DNA of 64,000 nt from Symbiodinium natans (lineage: Eukaryota; Sar; Dinophyceae; Suessiales; Symbiodiniaceae): the NCBI GenBank assembly GCA_905221605.1, contig CAJNDS010000701.1, positions 1-64,000 on the forward strand, written 5' to 3'. The position numbers and the translations under genes were made by a program. Every line of letters begins with the position of its first letter. Position 1 is the stretch's first letter. Of the stretch, positions 11,831 to 24,500 are shown piece by piece. The notes below the pieces were generated by a model that was not told the DNA's origin, made no database searches, and saw only the letters and a list, made by a program, of their open reading frames with translations.

Positions 11831-12562
11831 GTAAGAAGCCTTCAGCAGAAGGCTCAGGCCGGAACCTTGTGTTCACATTCCCACTACGCAGTTTTCAAGC
11901 GCGCACGCTGCCAGGGTTCAGAACAGCCACAGGACGCACGGCGTGTGCTGAAGCCAGGATTAGTATCTTTGTGAGCCCCACCGGGTTACAGCTTTCCCCA
12001 TCGACGCGGTCTGCCTAGAGCAGTTCCCGTAGCGGTGCTCGCAGGCTTGAACAGCGTGACCCGGGCATCCTGAAACCGATACGCATGGAAACCCATGGTA
12101 TGTCGTCTGGTAAAATGCTTCAGGTTGTGGGATGACCGGGCGAATTTTTCAACGCTCGGTTTCTTTCAGGAAGCATGAAATCGAACGTGCTTTGCCAGCA
12201 TGTCGAAGGCCATCGCTGGTTTACATGTCCTAGACTCCTGGGTTCTGGCGAGAGGGGCCTCGATTCAGGCGAAGTTCGTTGTGCCGAATTGTGTCAGCCT
12301 CCCCTACATTGTAGATCGAGCTCGTGACAGGTCACGAGCTCTGCAGCTCATGCTTTAGGCACTGCAGCTGCATAGCTTTGTAACTGGGACCACATATTAT
12401 GACTTGCGACTCCGTGAAAGGTGTCACAAAGCAGCTCTTGCACCGGCTGCGTCCCACTCTGTGAAGTCTTGTCGTTCTTGTAGAACCTTCACTCTACTTT
12501 CCTGCGCCACTGAAGCCGTTGCAACACAGTCTCCGGTGTGTGCGCGCGCATGTATGTATGTA

Positions 12563-12601
<39 letters not shown>

Positions 12602-14498
12602 ATGTATGTATGTATGTATGTATGTATGTATGTATGTATGTGTGTGTGTGTGTCACGAAAGCTCGCAGTTTGGATCCCGTTCGTGTACTGAAGGACACCT
12701 TGTTCCAATCACTGCAATCCAATGCGTTAGATAATGTTCCACATTGGCGTGAGTTCTCTCACCGTAGTACTCAGTAGCATCAAATCATGTCAAGTCCATA
12801 GGGCAAGATGGGCCAAGGCCAGTTACAAACGTACGGTCGCCGTGCGTAATGTTGCGATACTATGGTAGGGAGTCACGCGTGCCCACCCCCATAAATCTCA
12901 CATGTATAGTGATTAGTTACATATAAGCTAGATAACGAGCACATACGAGCACTTCTAGCCACTATTCTGCTTCATTTGTTCGCCGCCTCTGCTGATCGCC
13001 ATGTCGTGGTTTCGCCCGGAGGCGACTGCCGCGCCTGCTGCGCCACTCCGTCACATGCCGTCTTGCTACACCTTATCTACACCTTCAAACCCCTTTTTAA
13101 GCCCTGAGAGGCCAGTGGGGGCAGCGGATCCTCTTCGAGCTCCAACCGCTTCGGGCGGGTTTTTTCAGACCTGGCACCTTGGATAACCTTGGAGATCTTG
13201 GCCAGTATCAGCACACATTCATGAACATGTCATGGAGCACGCTCCAGACAGACTAAGTCAGAATATCAATGAGTAACTCTTGGCCGGGCTACGGCAGCCT
13301 GGGTGATTGGAGCTGAGTCCGCGTGGAGTTCTCAAGTGCTGGCCGGCTTGCATGAATTTGCATCAGGTCAGGATGTTGGTGGACACAGCTCTCAAACGCT
13401 TAAACGCTTGAACCACTCTTGAGATCTACAGACCGCCTCCATGAAAAATGTTTCTACGACTTCGGAAGCTCTTTTTGCCCTTCAACTTGTAGGTTGGTTG
13501 GGAAGGGGCTGTTGAAGCATGAACATGATGTATGTCTGCCTGTAGCTGCAGGCCCGAGCAGGGTGCCCCCTCAGCTACAGGTTTAGTTTCCTTTCCCGCC
13601 CACCCGCCCTGCTGCAATTACCGTTGTTGCTTCAGTTTTGGGTCTTTGCTTTCCATTTCTGGAAAGGGGAGGGTTCCAGAGGCCACTAATGTAGCTGTGC
13701 TTTGTACCCCATGAGTATCCACTCCGGGGTTGAAGCTTAGGTGACAATCCTTGCACCTCTGAACCCAGTGTCTTTGACCCTGGCCCATCTTTCACACCAT
13801 CGGCATTGATCATCTCAACATGTTCTGAGGGCGTGTCCTGAGAATTGCTCGGGGCAAGACTTGGCCCAGACATTTCGCGAGCCTGTAGTTGAAACATGTT
13901 GAAACTGTTTTCCAAATGCGACCCGACAATGAGAATCTGTCTGTCCTTCAGTGATTTTGTGCCTTTGGATTCCTTTTGGAATGCTTTTGGAATGCTGGCT
14001 TGGACAGTAAAGACCAAAACAGTGGCTTAGGGTGGTTTTCAGAAAGAGCACGTTCTTGCAGGTTCAGCTTGTTTGGAGCAACCAAGCATGGTTTTAGGTG
14101 GAAACTTGCATCACCTCCACAGGATCTCTGTCGGATTTGAGGCCAGCGCAGGGCGGGAAGTTCGACGAGTTGCCCAAGAGACACGAGAGTCAAGCTTGCA
14201 ATAAGACTGCACTGTCCGCATGGCTGCTTCCACCTTTGTTCTGGCACCGCCGTTCGATGCTGCTTCCACGAGCTTAGGATGCCATGGTGCTTCTACGCCA
14301 CACAGCCAAGCATGGCGAGCAGGTCAAGAAAGCTGTGTGTTAAATGCTACGGTCGGGAAGTCGGGAAGGGTCTGGAGGGGTTCTGGCCGAATGTCCGAGG
14401 GGAGCTGGGTTTTTTCGCATCTTTTGGAGGCCGGAGCCGGCTACTTCCCCGAAGCCGCTGAAGCACTCTCCGATGGTTCCTCCGTGCAATCTGTGCAG
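11831..14498. other. No supported gene; TGTA/TGTC microsatellite
   Basis: A compound microsatellite, (TGTA)n then (TGTC)n then (TGTA)n then (TG)n, spans about 12550-12654. I see no recognisable coding exon in the rest. Some or all of 14220-14498 could be the 5' part of the C2-domain exon that follows, because the frame is open. Confidence 0.5.
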
Positions 14499-17400
14499 GT
14501 CGAGGTGATTGCAGCCGCAGATTTATCCATGGGCTCCAAGTCACTTCCCGTGCCGTATTGCGCCCTCGCCACAGGATATCGAGGTCAACCTTGGGCAGCT
14601 AAAGCCGCTGGAAAAGCAGAGTGTATCACCCCCCCTGCACTTCGCCAAAGGAACCCTCGCTGGAATGCGCTTTGCAAGCTCCGACTCCCAAAAGCTTATG
14701 TGTCACCTTCTCGCGTGGAGTTCAGCAAAGACGAGGCTGCGCCACAGGAGGTGGAGCTTTCTGTGCGAGTCATGGATGCGGGAGGCCTGCGAGGTGACAG
14801 GATGGCCGGAGAGGCCCGTATTCCCCTGAGCGGCAGCTGCGGCGCCGGGACCTTTCGCCTTTTGGGTGGAGGCTATGCTAGCCTCTCCGTCCGCTGGTCG
14901 TGTCCCAGTGAGTTTAGAGAGGAGGAGGAAGAGTTGGAGACATTCAGGGCAAAATCGTTCGAAGAGGCCGTGCAGTTCTGGTCAAAGCAGGACTTGGCCA
15001 CGTGTGCAGGAATTGCACGGGCTCAAAGGGAATTCCAGGCAAAGCTTCAGACAGCCCCGGATTGGTGCAACGAGCTCTTGCTCCAGACGCCTTTGTGTCT
15101 CGACCAAAAAAGGATAGTGTGTTCAGAGGCTAAAGCGACCTGCCTCTGTACTCGTCTCTTCTAGTTTCGAGGTCATTGCTCTTGTCTGACACTGACGGAG
15201 CAGATGGGGCGCCCTCCCAGCTGTACTCAGGTGGTACTGTGGCATGCAGTCGCACTGCAAAGCGTGAACATGGGCTATGTCGTAAGAAGCCGTCATGCAA
15301 CTGCATTCTCTTGCCAGGCAGCCAGGCACTCCTTCGAGTCCTATCTGAACATTTGCAGTCGCACAATCTCTCCGCACTGGCCAGCAGCCGGCTCATAGGC
15401 TCTCGGTAGCTGTGAGCTTCTCACTTGTTCTCGATTGCTGTTGATTCTCTTTGAGTCTCTTTGAACCTCTGCTTCTTGTCTTGTGCGCTTTAGCCAAGCA
15501 CCGTGGCGAGGCGCTCTCGTGGAGAAGCTCTCGATTCCTCGTGGCCTTTCGGTCATGTAGTGGGCAGTGTTGGATGTTGTCGGATGTTTTGCAATTTCAA
15601 CGTATGTCTATGTCTGATGCCAACGTTACTGAGACAATGAGACAGTGAGACATGCTGCTATCCCATGTTGCCAGGTCCGGGCGGTCTGGGGCCAGGTCCG
15701 GATGGTTTGGACCCCGAGGCTGCAGAACACCTCGCTGTACAAGAGGCTAGGGATGGAACGTGAACTTGTGGAAGGGATGGGAAAGGAGGAGCTGCAGAGC
15801 GTCCTTGACTCCTTTCTGCAAAGGCCATCTTATGTAAGATCTTCCTTCGAACCGAGGGCAAGGACTGATCTCATAATAACCCTTTTGCGACGCTGCTATG
15901 CCATTGCTCTGTGCATCCCATGCTATCCCATGCTATCCCATGCTCACAATTGCTCACAGTGAAAGCAGCTTTTTCATTTTTGGTCCGAAGGAGCTTCTGG
16001 AGCTGAAGCGTCTAGGCGAGGCCCATGTTTGCTTCCGTTCTCCCAAAAGCTGCTCCGAGCGTGTCACGTGCCAACGTCCAGGGTAACGCAGGGGGGTTGA
16101 GCGCAGTGCGGCACATGCGGAGGGCTCGCACTGCACGACGCAATGAATGAATGAGAGAGAAAGAGAAGTGGGCAGAGCATATTTAAACAAACAGAGAGTG
16201 GCGTGTGGCGGGTGGGGGCGGCCGTGACGAGGGTGGGGTGCACCCTCGCCTCGCTTTTTTGTTTTTTTGGTTCTGTCTCAGGGCCCAGTCAGCGCCTCTG
16301 TTCTTCATCCCTCCCTCGCATGTCTGTCTCCCTTTCTCTGTCTCTTTGAAAATGTGTTTTTTAGCTTAGCAGCTCTGAGAGACAACTATGTTTTCTGCCT
16401 CTTTCTTGCCTCTGCTGGAGTTGTGAGTGATCTTGGAAGTGTGCTTTTGGACTGTCCCGGGTCATTGTGGAGTGCTCTGCCTTGTGCCTTATGCGCCGTT
16501 TTGGGTCTACCTCGGCAATCTATTTTGGCACAGTTGGCCATTCGCTACTTCTGAACATTTTCATCACCGCTATCGCACTGACATGTTTACCAGCCACTGC
16601 CAAGTCGATGCTGCTGGCGGCGGCCGCGACCTTCGCCACACCATCTACTCGGTGATATCAGACCAGGCGCAAGGATATGCAAAGGAGATGCCAAGGATGT
16701 GCAAGCTCCCATGTTTGACGTTGCTGACCATAGCTGATCTTTATTTCGAGCAGGTCAGGCGAGAGTCGCTACTTCAGCACTTTGTTGATCAAGTTGCGGA
16801 TCTGAACTGCTTGCCGGTGCACATCTTGTCTGACATTGACATGACGGTTTGGGTTGGAACGTTTGGAGCAGGTCCGGGTGAAAGCTGGCTACCGCAGAAC
16901 GTACAAGGTCATGCAAACCATCGCAAGACGACACACATATGCGTGCTACACCCCCCCCTCCTTCCCCCCGCCTGCCCCCTTTTGCTCTCCCTCCTGCTCA
17001 CCTCTCACTATATTCCGCAAGTCATAATTGCCAAGCCCTTAGCGGGGTGATCCCAAAACTGAGTCACTAACTCTAACTCCTAAAGAGTAATGAGCTTTCT
17101 GTGCCCCCCTCGAGGCTTAGAACCTATGATTCGCTACATCCTAAACTAATCGGGCATCCTGCTCATTAGGATGTCGCGAAAAGGATTTAGGGAACTGGAT
17201 TCTTCCCTAAGTCCGAGAGACTAAACAGAATAATTTTATTGCCTTTTTGTTGTACTTCCTAAAGCGGAGTGTCCACGGATGAGCAAAGCTAAATCATGTT
17301 GGCCAAGCCTAGAGTGAGGGGATTGCAAATCTTAGTCCCAAAATCCTATTGTCTAAACCTGAAAAATGAGGGATAAATCCCTAAATCTCTAAGCCCCTAA

Positions 17401-18524
17401 ATCCCTAAATCCCTAAATCCCTAAATCCCTAAATCCCTAAATCCCTAAATCCCTAAATCCCTAAATCCCTAAAGTCCTAAATCCCTAAATCCCTAAATCC
17501 CTAAATCCCTAATTCCCTAAATCCCTAAATCCCTAAATCCCTAAATCCCTAAATCCATCCCTAAATCCCTAAATCCCTAAATCCCTAAATCCCTAAATCC
17601 CTAAATCCCTAAAGTCCTAAATCCCTAAATCCCTAAATCCCTAAGAGGAGTTTTTTTAGCACCAGAATAAGGGGGGTCATGAGAATCCTAAAGAGGAGAA
17701 GTGTTTACAATTTCTGTGTTTTTCCATTGTGTTTCTTCGCCCGTCGTACTTGCCGCGGCCGAGTACAGGGTGTGAGTCCCCCTCCCCCTAGATGAATACC
17801 CCCGTTTGGGTTTAAGATTTAGGGTTTGGGGTCTTAGGGTTCAGGGTTTAGGTTCCCCGCCCCCTCGTGGTGTTGTTGTGGGTTGGTTTTCGGGTAGAGG
17901 GTTTTGGGTTTGGGTGTAGAGTTTAGGGTTTACGGTTGAGGGTTTAGGATAGGGTTTAGGGTTTAGGGTTAGGGTTAAGAAGACTCAGGAATCTCGCTCG
18001 ATTTAAGGGCTCTCCTAGAGGCTCTCTTCTGTAGAATTTAAGGACACCCCTTTTTCGGGCTTCGGGGAAAAGGGCGTAGGTAGCAAAATCAAGCGAATAA
18101 GATTTAGCGAACAAGATTTGGGGATCCCGCTCTTTAGGACTTAGTGACAAGGACTTAGGTTTTAGTCGGGGAATGGGTTTGGGAGTAAGATTAAAAGAAA
18201 ACGTTTTTTAGGATTTGCGGGCTTTCCCAGGGGTTCTCCTCTTGAGGACTTGAGGGCCATACAAAAGCTGCAAGGCGCATCGAAGACGGGGTTTTGAATT
18301 TGAGTCGTCGAGTGAAATTTGAATCGGGCCTCTGAGTGAAGATTGAAGATCCTACATATGGCACATGTGTGTATATGTAAATAGAAATATATATATATAT
18401 ATATACATATATGTATGTATAATATATGAGGCGTATCGTATGTAGCAATCGAGATAATATGTCAGGCGTATAGCATCCAGCAATCTAAACCTGCAACCCC
18501 TGAATCATTTAGACCCTTGCTAGG

Positions 18525-18557
<33 letters not shown>

Positions 18558-20049
18558 TATATATATATATGTATTCAATTATAGATACATGCAAAAATGC
18601 ATAAGTATCAACATATTTGTATGTGGTTGCGCCCCGGCCCACCCCACCCCTCCCCCTAGCAAGGTGCTCCCCACTCCCCCCTGTGGTGTGGTTGTGGGTT
18701 GGTTTAGGGTTTAGGGTTACCCAGGTTTAGGGTTGAGGGTTTGGGGTTCAGGGTCTTAGGGTTCAGGGTTTAGGGTTTCCCCACCCCATCGCCCCGTGGT
18801 GTGGTTGTGGGTTGGTTTTAGGGTTTAGGGCCAGTTTAGGGTTTAGGGTTACGGTTTGGGTTTAGAGTTTAGGGTTTAGGTTTTTTTGAGCGAGACCGTG
18901 CACCGGCGGGGGGGGGGGCGAGAAAGCAGAGTGCACAAGCACATAAAATGGTCTCACATCCCCCACCTCCCTTCAGGATCCCTGGCCCTAAGCGTGACAC
19001 AGAAGGCCCACCGACGCACCAGCTCGCAAGCCGCAAAGAAGGAGAAGAAGAAAGCGCAGATCGAGGGTCGAATTGGCATCGGTGCCGGGGTCCGTGCGCG
19101 AGTTGGACAAATGCTCGAACACAATGTCAAGGTCGACATGAGTTGGGTGGAAGTAAAGAAGCGCGGACTTAAGATAGTGAAGTGTCGGTGGGTAGCTGGT
19201 TGGAAGGCGCTGCCGGACGACCTCGAGGGCGTTCGTTCAAGATGCAGGAGATCAGCGCACACCGTCGTGGGGATGTCTCCTCGGGCACTCCACTTCTCAA
19301 AGGGCGCTGGGGACAAGGAGAAGCGAAGCTGAGAATCGTAGGATATCGTAGGTTTGTTGGCCGATACGATGTGTCAGTCGCCTTCTTTCATGCGGACTCG
19401 ACGGCCAGCGGTCCGACTGCGCGACGACACAGAATGAAACCCATGCCAAAAACACCTGTGTCTTACCATATGTAGACCCAAGCTCGCAGCCGACTTTCTT
19501 GACCTTTGCAATGCAAACCAGCCCAACGCTAAACTCAAACCCAAAGACCTGATAATGCAAATCGGAATCCATTGTAAAGTCGCTATTCCCTTTGATCCGA
19601 TTAACAGCAATCGCAACCAGCTAGGCAATCCGAAGTCGTAACCCCATGGTGTCCCAGCCTTTTGATGAAAACCATTCGAACAGTAACTTGAAACGCGCAG
19701 AATTCAGTCAAACTCCTGAGAAGCTGGAGGTTACTGTGCCGGGATGTTTTGTTTTTAATTTGAACTCTTGGTCAACCCGAGGCTCGGAAATTGAAGATTG
19801 CCGGAACGACTTCCCAGGATTCTTGTCCCGAACTTTCGCGAATTAACACACAGACGTCTTTCTTTCATGTCATGTTTATGTTTGCGTGCTGACCAAAAAA
19901 CAAGCAATACGAAAGGAAAGTGGGTCGTCAGAGGTTGAGGTAGGTTAGGGTTTTTATTGTTAGTATCACCAAAGGACACTTTTTTTCTACACACACAGAT
20001 ATCTGGTAAGAAGCCACAAGCAAAAACAATATATATATATATATATGTA

Positions 20050-20080
<31 letters not shown>

Positions 20081-21506
20081 TTATGCGTATATATATATAT
20101 ATATGTATCCATATATACACACACTTGCCAACAGTAGTATGAACCCTACCTCCTATGCAAACATGGTCTGTCGACTCGGCTGACCCTTTTTATGCGAGTT
20201 ATGATGCGATACCCCTAGATTCACCCAGCATCGCCTGCTTGCCGGCTGCATCGCAATGGTTGCAGGTGGACCAAAGTTTCCAGCTGGTCCAGTCCCTGGT
20301 GCGCTTCCGCTATTCACTGCCTTGGGTGGGCGCGTGACTTTCCTCTCAGCAAGACCACCGATCTGGGAGGGCCAGACAAGGCTGTCAAAACAGAAAACGC
20401 TCGTTTACTCTCGAAGCTTCAGGATAAAGTCGTCCAGCGGCACTCAGCTTTTCATGTATTCGACATCTTCATGTCGTACTCCTGTAGGCGGTTGTTGGTC
20501 GACGACATCGGCATCGCGGAGGCAGTGGTGCTGCCCGGTTCCCTGAAGGCCGTTGCCCAGGTGCTCTTTGCGCCAGAGCAGGCTCGGCAAGCCATGGCGG
20601 AACGCAAGACGGAGGTCTTCGGGCAGTTCGCCACACTGCATCCCGAAGCCCTCTTCGTCTTTATCGGGGACAGCGGTGAGGGGGATGTCGACTTCGCCGA
20701 GGAGTTCATGGCAGTTGAATGGGCAGAAAGGGCTGGCGGGTGCGGCGGGCTCCCTGCACGCCGAGCAGCTCTGATCCATGACGTGGTGAGGTGCGGCATC
20801 TTGAAACGCATCTTTTTCGCTTTTTTTAGGATTCGGGCACGTTGTCCTTTTATCTTTTTGCTTTGTCTCCCTCTCTCTCTCTCTCAGGTCCGATGGTGTT
20901 GTGCCGAAAAGCTCTAATGAACGCAGAGCAGATCTTCACCTACGCGGCATCCATGTCTTTGACACCTATGCAGGTGCATGTCCTCATGCGGGTGGTGGGT
21001 TCGCTCTTGCTTTGCTTGGCACTGTCTCGGCTCGGCGGTCCAGGTGCTGCCCTGGAGCTTTTTCGTCAGGGCTTGTTGGACATGGAGGCCAGATTTGACA
21101 TCCTGAGAATGACGCACACCCGCACCCAACTTGCTATGCCGCTTTCCACTTGCCAGGGGCTCCGTTGTGCTACGCACGGTTGCCTGGAGGAGTTTGCAGA
21201 GATCAACCCAGATGAATTTGCCTCTGTAGAGGAACCCGGGCAGGGGCACTAACACTGTGGCAATCACGTCCAAAGCATCACTCAGCGTCACTGTTTTAGG
21301 TATGTACAAAAGGAACAATGATGCATCCGGAGGGTTGTGGACATTGCCGCGTTCAGCAGCTTGAATGGCAGGTCTTTGAGACTCGTCGCATGGAGCTGCT
21401 GCGCGATGTCAGAGAGGTTAACGCAGCCCTTCGCATAGCCGGTTCAGCTGCCACCACTGCCCCACTTCACACAGCGCCGGGCCTAGCAGGGCCTAGCTGC
21501 CGGTAG
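14499..21506 (+). CDS. C2-domain and DUF2183/APP1-type phosphatase protein
   Basis: The first clear exon (14499 to about 15060) encodes a C2-like domain: VEVIAAADLSMGSKSLPVPY, then NPRWN, then a second loop VRVMDAGGLRGDRMAGEARI. The usual Asp of the SDPY motif is Val, so calcium binding may be weak. Linker exons follow at 15719-15833, 15991 to about 16026, about 16605-16695 and 16754-16871. The last carries DIDMT, the DxDxT motif of HAD-type lipid phosphatases. After a 3.4-kb intron come 20266-20380 (PGALPLF, VTFLSARPP), 20488-20790 (VVLPGSLK, FVFIGDSGEGD, ALIHDVV), 20888-20973 (GIHVFDTYAG), 21044-21225 and 21372-21506 with stop TAG. The order DxDxT, LSARP, GDSGE matches DUF2183, the catalytic domain of yeast phosphatidate phosphatase App1. 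The likely role is membrane-lipid dephosphorylation, which is inference. The N terminus is unresolved. Confidence 0.85.
17380..17645 (+). repeat. CCCTAAAT array, telomere-like
   Basis: Roughly 32 units of the 8-mer CCCTAAAT run almost without interruption, with rare variants (AGTCCTAA, AATTCCC, an extra ATCC). It differs from the 7-mer CCCTAAA by one base per unit. On the other strand it reads ATTTAGGG. Confidence 0.95.
17806..17985 (+). repeat. Degenerate TTTAGGG tract
   Basis: GGGTTTAGGGTTTAGGG-like words with many variants fill this stretch, preceded by a block reading GTTGTTGTGGGTTGGTTTT. The same GTGGGTTGGTTT block reappears twice at 18680-18830, so block plus TTTAGGG tract has been copied three times. 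Confidence 0.9.
18388..18575. repeat. Two (TA)n microsatellites
   Basis: TA-rich runs lie at about 18388-18425 and 18524-18572, with GTATGTAT interruptions. They are separated by short unique sequence. No coding potential is seen. Confidence 0.9.
18680..18882 (+). repeat. TTTAGGG tracts with copied GTGGTGTGGTTGTGGG block
   Basis: Two copies of GTGGTGTGGTTGTGGGTTGG, at about 18681 and 18796, each lead into GTTTAGGGTTTAGGG-type sequence. This matches the copy at about 17868. Separate C-rich stretches stand before each block. Confidence 0.9.
19020..19425 (+). mobile_element. Decayed Ty1/copia-like reverse transcriptase fragment
   Basis: One frame reads IVKCRWVAGWKALPDDLEGV and then continues VRSR. 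The expected continuation is in another frame, from about 19240: MQEISAHRRGDVSSGTPL, then RRFVGRYDVSVAFFHAD. The last piece corresponds to the copia reverse-transcriptase motif LDVKTAFLHG, which carries the first catalytic Asp. A frameshift at about 19235-19245 and stops soon after show that it is inactive. A basic stretch upstream (KKEKKKAQIEGR) may belong to the same element. No long terminal repeats were found. It lies in the sense direction inside the large intron. Confidence 0.7.
20031..20115. repeat. (TA)n microsatellite near an intron 3' end
   Basis: Three TA runs, separated by GTATGTGCATA and TTATGCGTA, end about 150 bp before the acceptor at 20265. It is the last element of the large intron. 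Confidence 0.9.
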
Positions 21507-24500
21507 CCAGAGTTTTCAGCATGCTGCGCCGCAGTAGAGCAGAGCTCAGAAGAGACCTGCTTTTTCCGCACTGGAGGCCGGAACGGAAGAGAAAGAAGAT
21601 AAAGAAGGAGGCAGTTTCGAGGAGGAGCTGTTTCAAGATGTTACACGCTTGGAAAAATCGACATGTTCCAGCCACGCTAGGAGGTTTTTGAAGCTTTTCA
21701 ATAGCGGATGAAAGAAGCCACCGCACGTTGAGACCTTCCAAGCCCGCGACTCGTGGATTTCGTGTTTGTCCCATACACCTGAGCACGTAAATGTTACACT
21801 GCTTGTAATATGTAGGGGCCCCCCCCTCCCCAACAATTTGGACCCTCTATAAGCCTGTGGCGCGTCGACCCCCCCAAACAAATTGGGGGGGGGGGGGGGG
21901 CAACCGCCCTCAGGGCCTCAAACCTTTGGAAACCTTAAGGCCTGAAGCTTTCCAGCCTTTAAGATTCCTGGAGCCTAAGGCCCTCAGGGCCTAAGGCCCT
22001 CAGGGCCTCAAGCCTGACTGCGTAAGCCCTCAGCCCTAAACACAAACCCTTAAAACAGACAAGCATCCGGGAAAAAGACTGTGTATTATCGAGGGCTGCG
22101 CATCACGAAATTTGTTTGGGGCCTCGTTTCGTAATGACATGCCATAGGGCTTTACATGGAACTGTCCGGGCTTACTTTTCTGGATTCTCAGGGCTCTGGC
22201 TCCATCATACAGCTCCGCCATCGTGGTGACAGTATCATCGACTATCATCGACTACCACATCTGGTCGTCCCAAACTGGAACGCATCATGTAGGACCGCAT
22301 CGTATTTGACTTGTGAGTGGGGAGCTCTTTCAGTTCAGTGAGCGCCTTGTAAGGGGTGGACGGGGGCAATATGCAAAAGTCCGACTCACTTTCAAAAAAC
22401 AAGCACAAACCCTTAAACAAAAACAACCGTCCGGAAAAAATGTGGTAATAGCGGGTACCCCAAACAAGCAGAATGAATTTTGGAAACTTGTGATTATAGA
22501 CCCTCCTTACATTATTAAAGACCACCTGAAAGGTGGCCTCACAAAACTGAGACAGAACACGCTGTTTGTTGTCAAAGAACTGGACTGTCGGAGTCAAACA
22601 ACTGGCTCGGTCGGCACAGGTGTGTTTTCGAACATGCCCATCTGCGAGATTCTAGATCATCTGCAACTTAGGGTGGGTAGTCGAACACAGCTATGGCACT
22701 GTACATTGTGCACGTGTCTGCTTGCTTTCAATGCGCGATCATGATTTGTGCAGGAGAAGGTCATTTCTACGTCGGTCAATGTTGAAGTTGTGCAGCATGG
22801 AGATCTTCAGCAGCCACCAGACGTTGTGGAGGCAGATGGTTTCTCAACGATACGCGTAGGTTTCGTTGACTTTCTTCAGTTCATAAATACGTTGTGACAA
22901 CAGAGCAGCCTGCCGAACGCAAGGAGACGTCGCATGCGATTGCTTGTGGGCTGATGCCAAAACGCACAACACCAGAAGTGGCTCGCACGAACATTTTAGG
23001 AGGCTCACTGAAATCAAACTTGGTTTTTATAATTATATCGAACAAGAAGCGCCGAAAATGAACAGGATCCTTAAGGGCGCCACAATCAAGAGCCTGTTCG
23101 AGCACGCAGGTGCACGTTCCAGGTGCTTGCCTTGGGACGTTTCACGGTGCAGGCTTACATTTCATTCTGACGACAACGAAACAGGTCTATTGGGGGGCAT
23201 ACTCATAAGCATCCTTCTCCTCGTCATCAGCAGCATCATGAGAGATGGTTTGCCAGCACGTTCTGGGGTGAAATAGAGGCCTGGTGATGCTCACGGGGCT
23301 GCTGCGTTGTGAAACACAGCAGCGCTCTTAGACGAATTGCTGTCACCGCGTCGCACCCCTTAATCCGTGCTGTGATTCCCCGCGGACGCATACATTGAGT
23401 AATTAGGTGACGGTGTTCAGATTCTGTGTAGTGCGTGTAGTGCACATACTCGTGCCAGACCTTAGTGAAAAGACGTGCCGGAGATGAGGGGTTCTATGGT
23501 CAATTGTGCGGGGTGGTGGGAGGACGATTGGCAACCGAGTCGTTGGGATGTTGGTGGGCGACAAGGTGGTTCAAGCATTGATTGGGGTGACATGGAGATT
23601 GGCAGCAGGGTCAGCGGAGAAGGGACAGCGGCGCACACACCGGATCGTAAAAGATGTTGATTGTTCAAGTATGTTCAAGTGATTCAAGTGAAAGTTGTTA
23701 AGAAGCGTGTTCAGTTTGCCTCCAGGAGATGCCTGCCTCAACTTCCGAAGCTCACGACGCCGCCTAGACTGTGAAGTCCATCGTGTCCGATTCCAAATCA
23801 GGCATGCCGGTATTCCTACCTGCTATGGCATTCCTGGGTGCAATTCCTCGAGCCCGCACGAGCTGATGTGAGTTCCTCTGGCGCCAACGAAGAATTTGCA
23901 GATTACGGAGAGCCCCATTTGCGTCCGACACCCTGGTGACCCGAGTGTGCACGGCATCATTCCAACGCGGCACCATCATGCGAAACAAGTGCTGAACTGT
24001 GCCCAACTTGCGGTTGACTGCCAGCTCAGCCACCCTGCCCTGTGACAAAAAGGCGGCTGGTTCTTAGCTGTGTTTTGGATTAGCTTCGTCGGTTGCACTT
24101 GCACTTCTTTTGGGAGAGTAGAATAGGCATCCATGACCACCAGGGTTTTGGCATTGTGAGTCGCTAGGTGTCTCTACGTACAATGTGGCGGACGCATACT
24201 TTCTTTCCACTCCGGGTCTGTTCTCAAGGGGGTTTTTGTACCTCACTGTGTTCCAAATGGCGGTCTCGCCTCAATCTCCCATACGCATTTAGCACTTTGC
24301 GACGTGGTGGGGTCGGGGGTGGGGGGATGGGGTTGGTTACGTCATTTTTTGGCCGAAACATCGGAATTTGCAGCATTTTTTGGTCGTCTGGTGAACTTGT
24401 CTCAGCACTGCGGTGCCCTGCAAAGATTGCAGAATTGCCTCGACGTTCTGAATCCGTACGTTTCCATCGTCTCACATGGCCGTTTGCAGTTTGACAGTTT

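Larger units (their letters stand above)
16872..20265 (+). other. 3.4-kb repeat-filled intron of the phosphatase gene
   Basis: The exon before ends GGAGCA plus one G and is followed by a GT donor. The exon after begins GT GGA CCA following TTGCAG. Joining them gives GTFGAGGPKFPAGP without a frame break, directly after the DxDxT motif, as the family predicts. The other placed introns of this gene are about 70-160 bp. This one holds the CCCTAAAT array, TTTAGGG-like tracts, TA microsatellites and a decayed retrotransposon piece. Confidence 0.8.
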
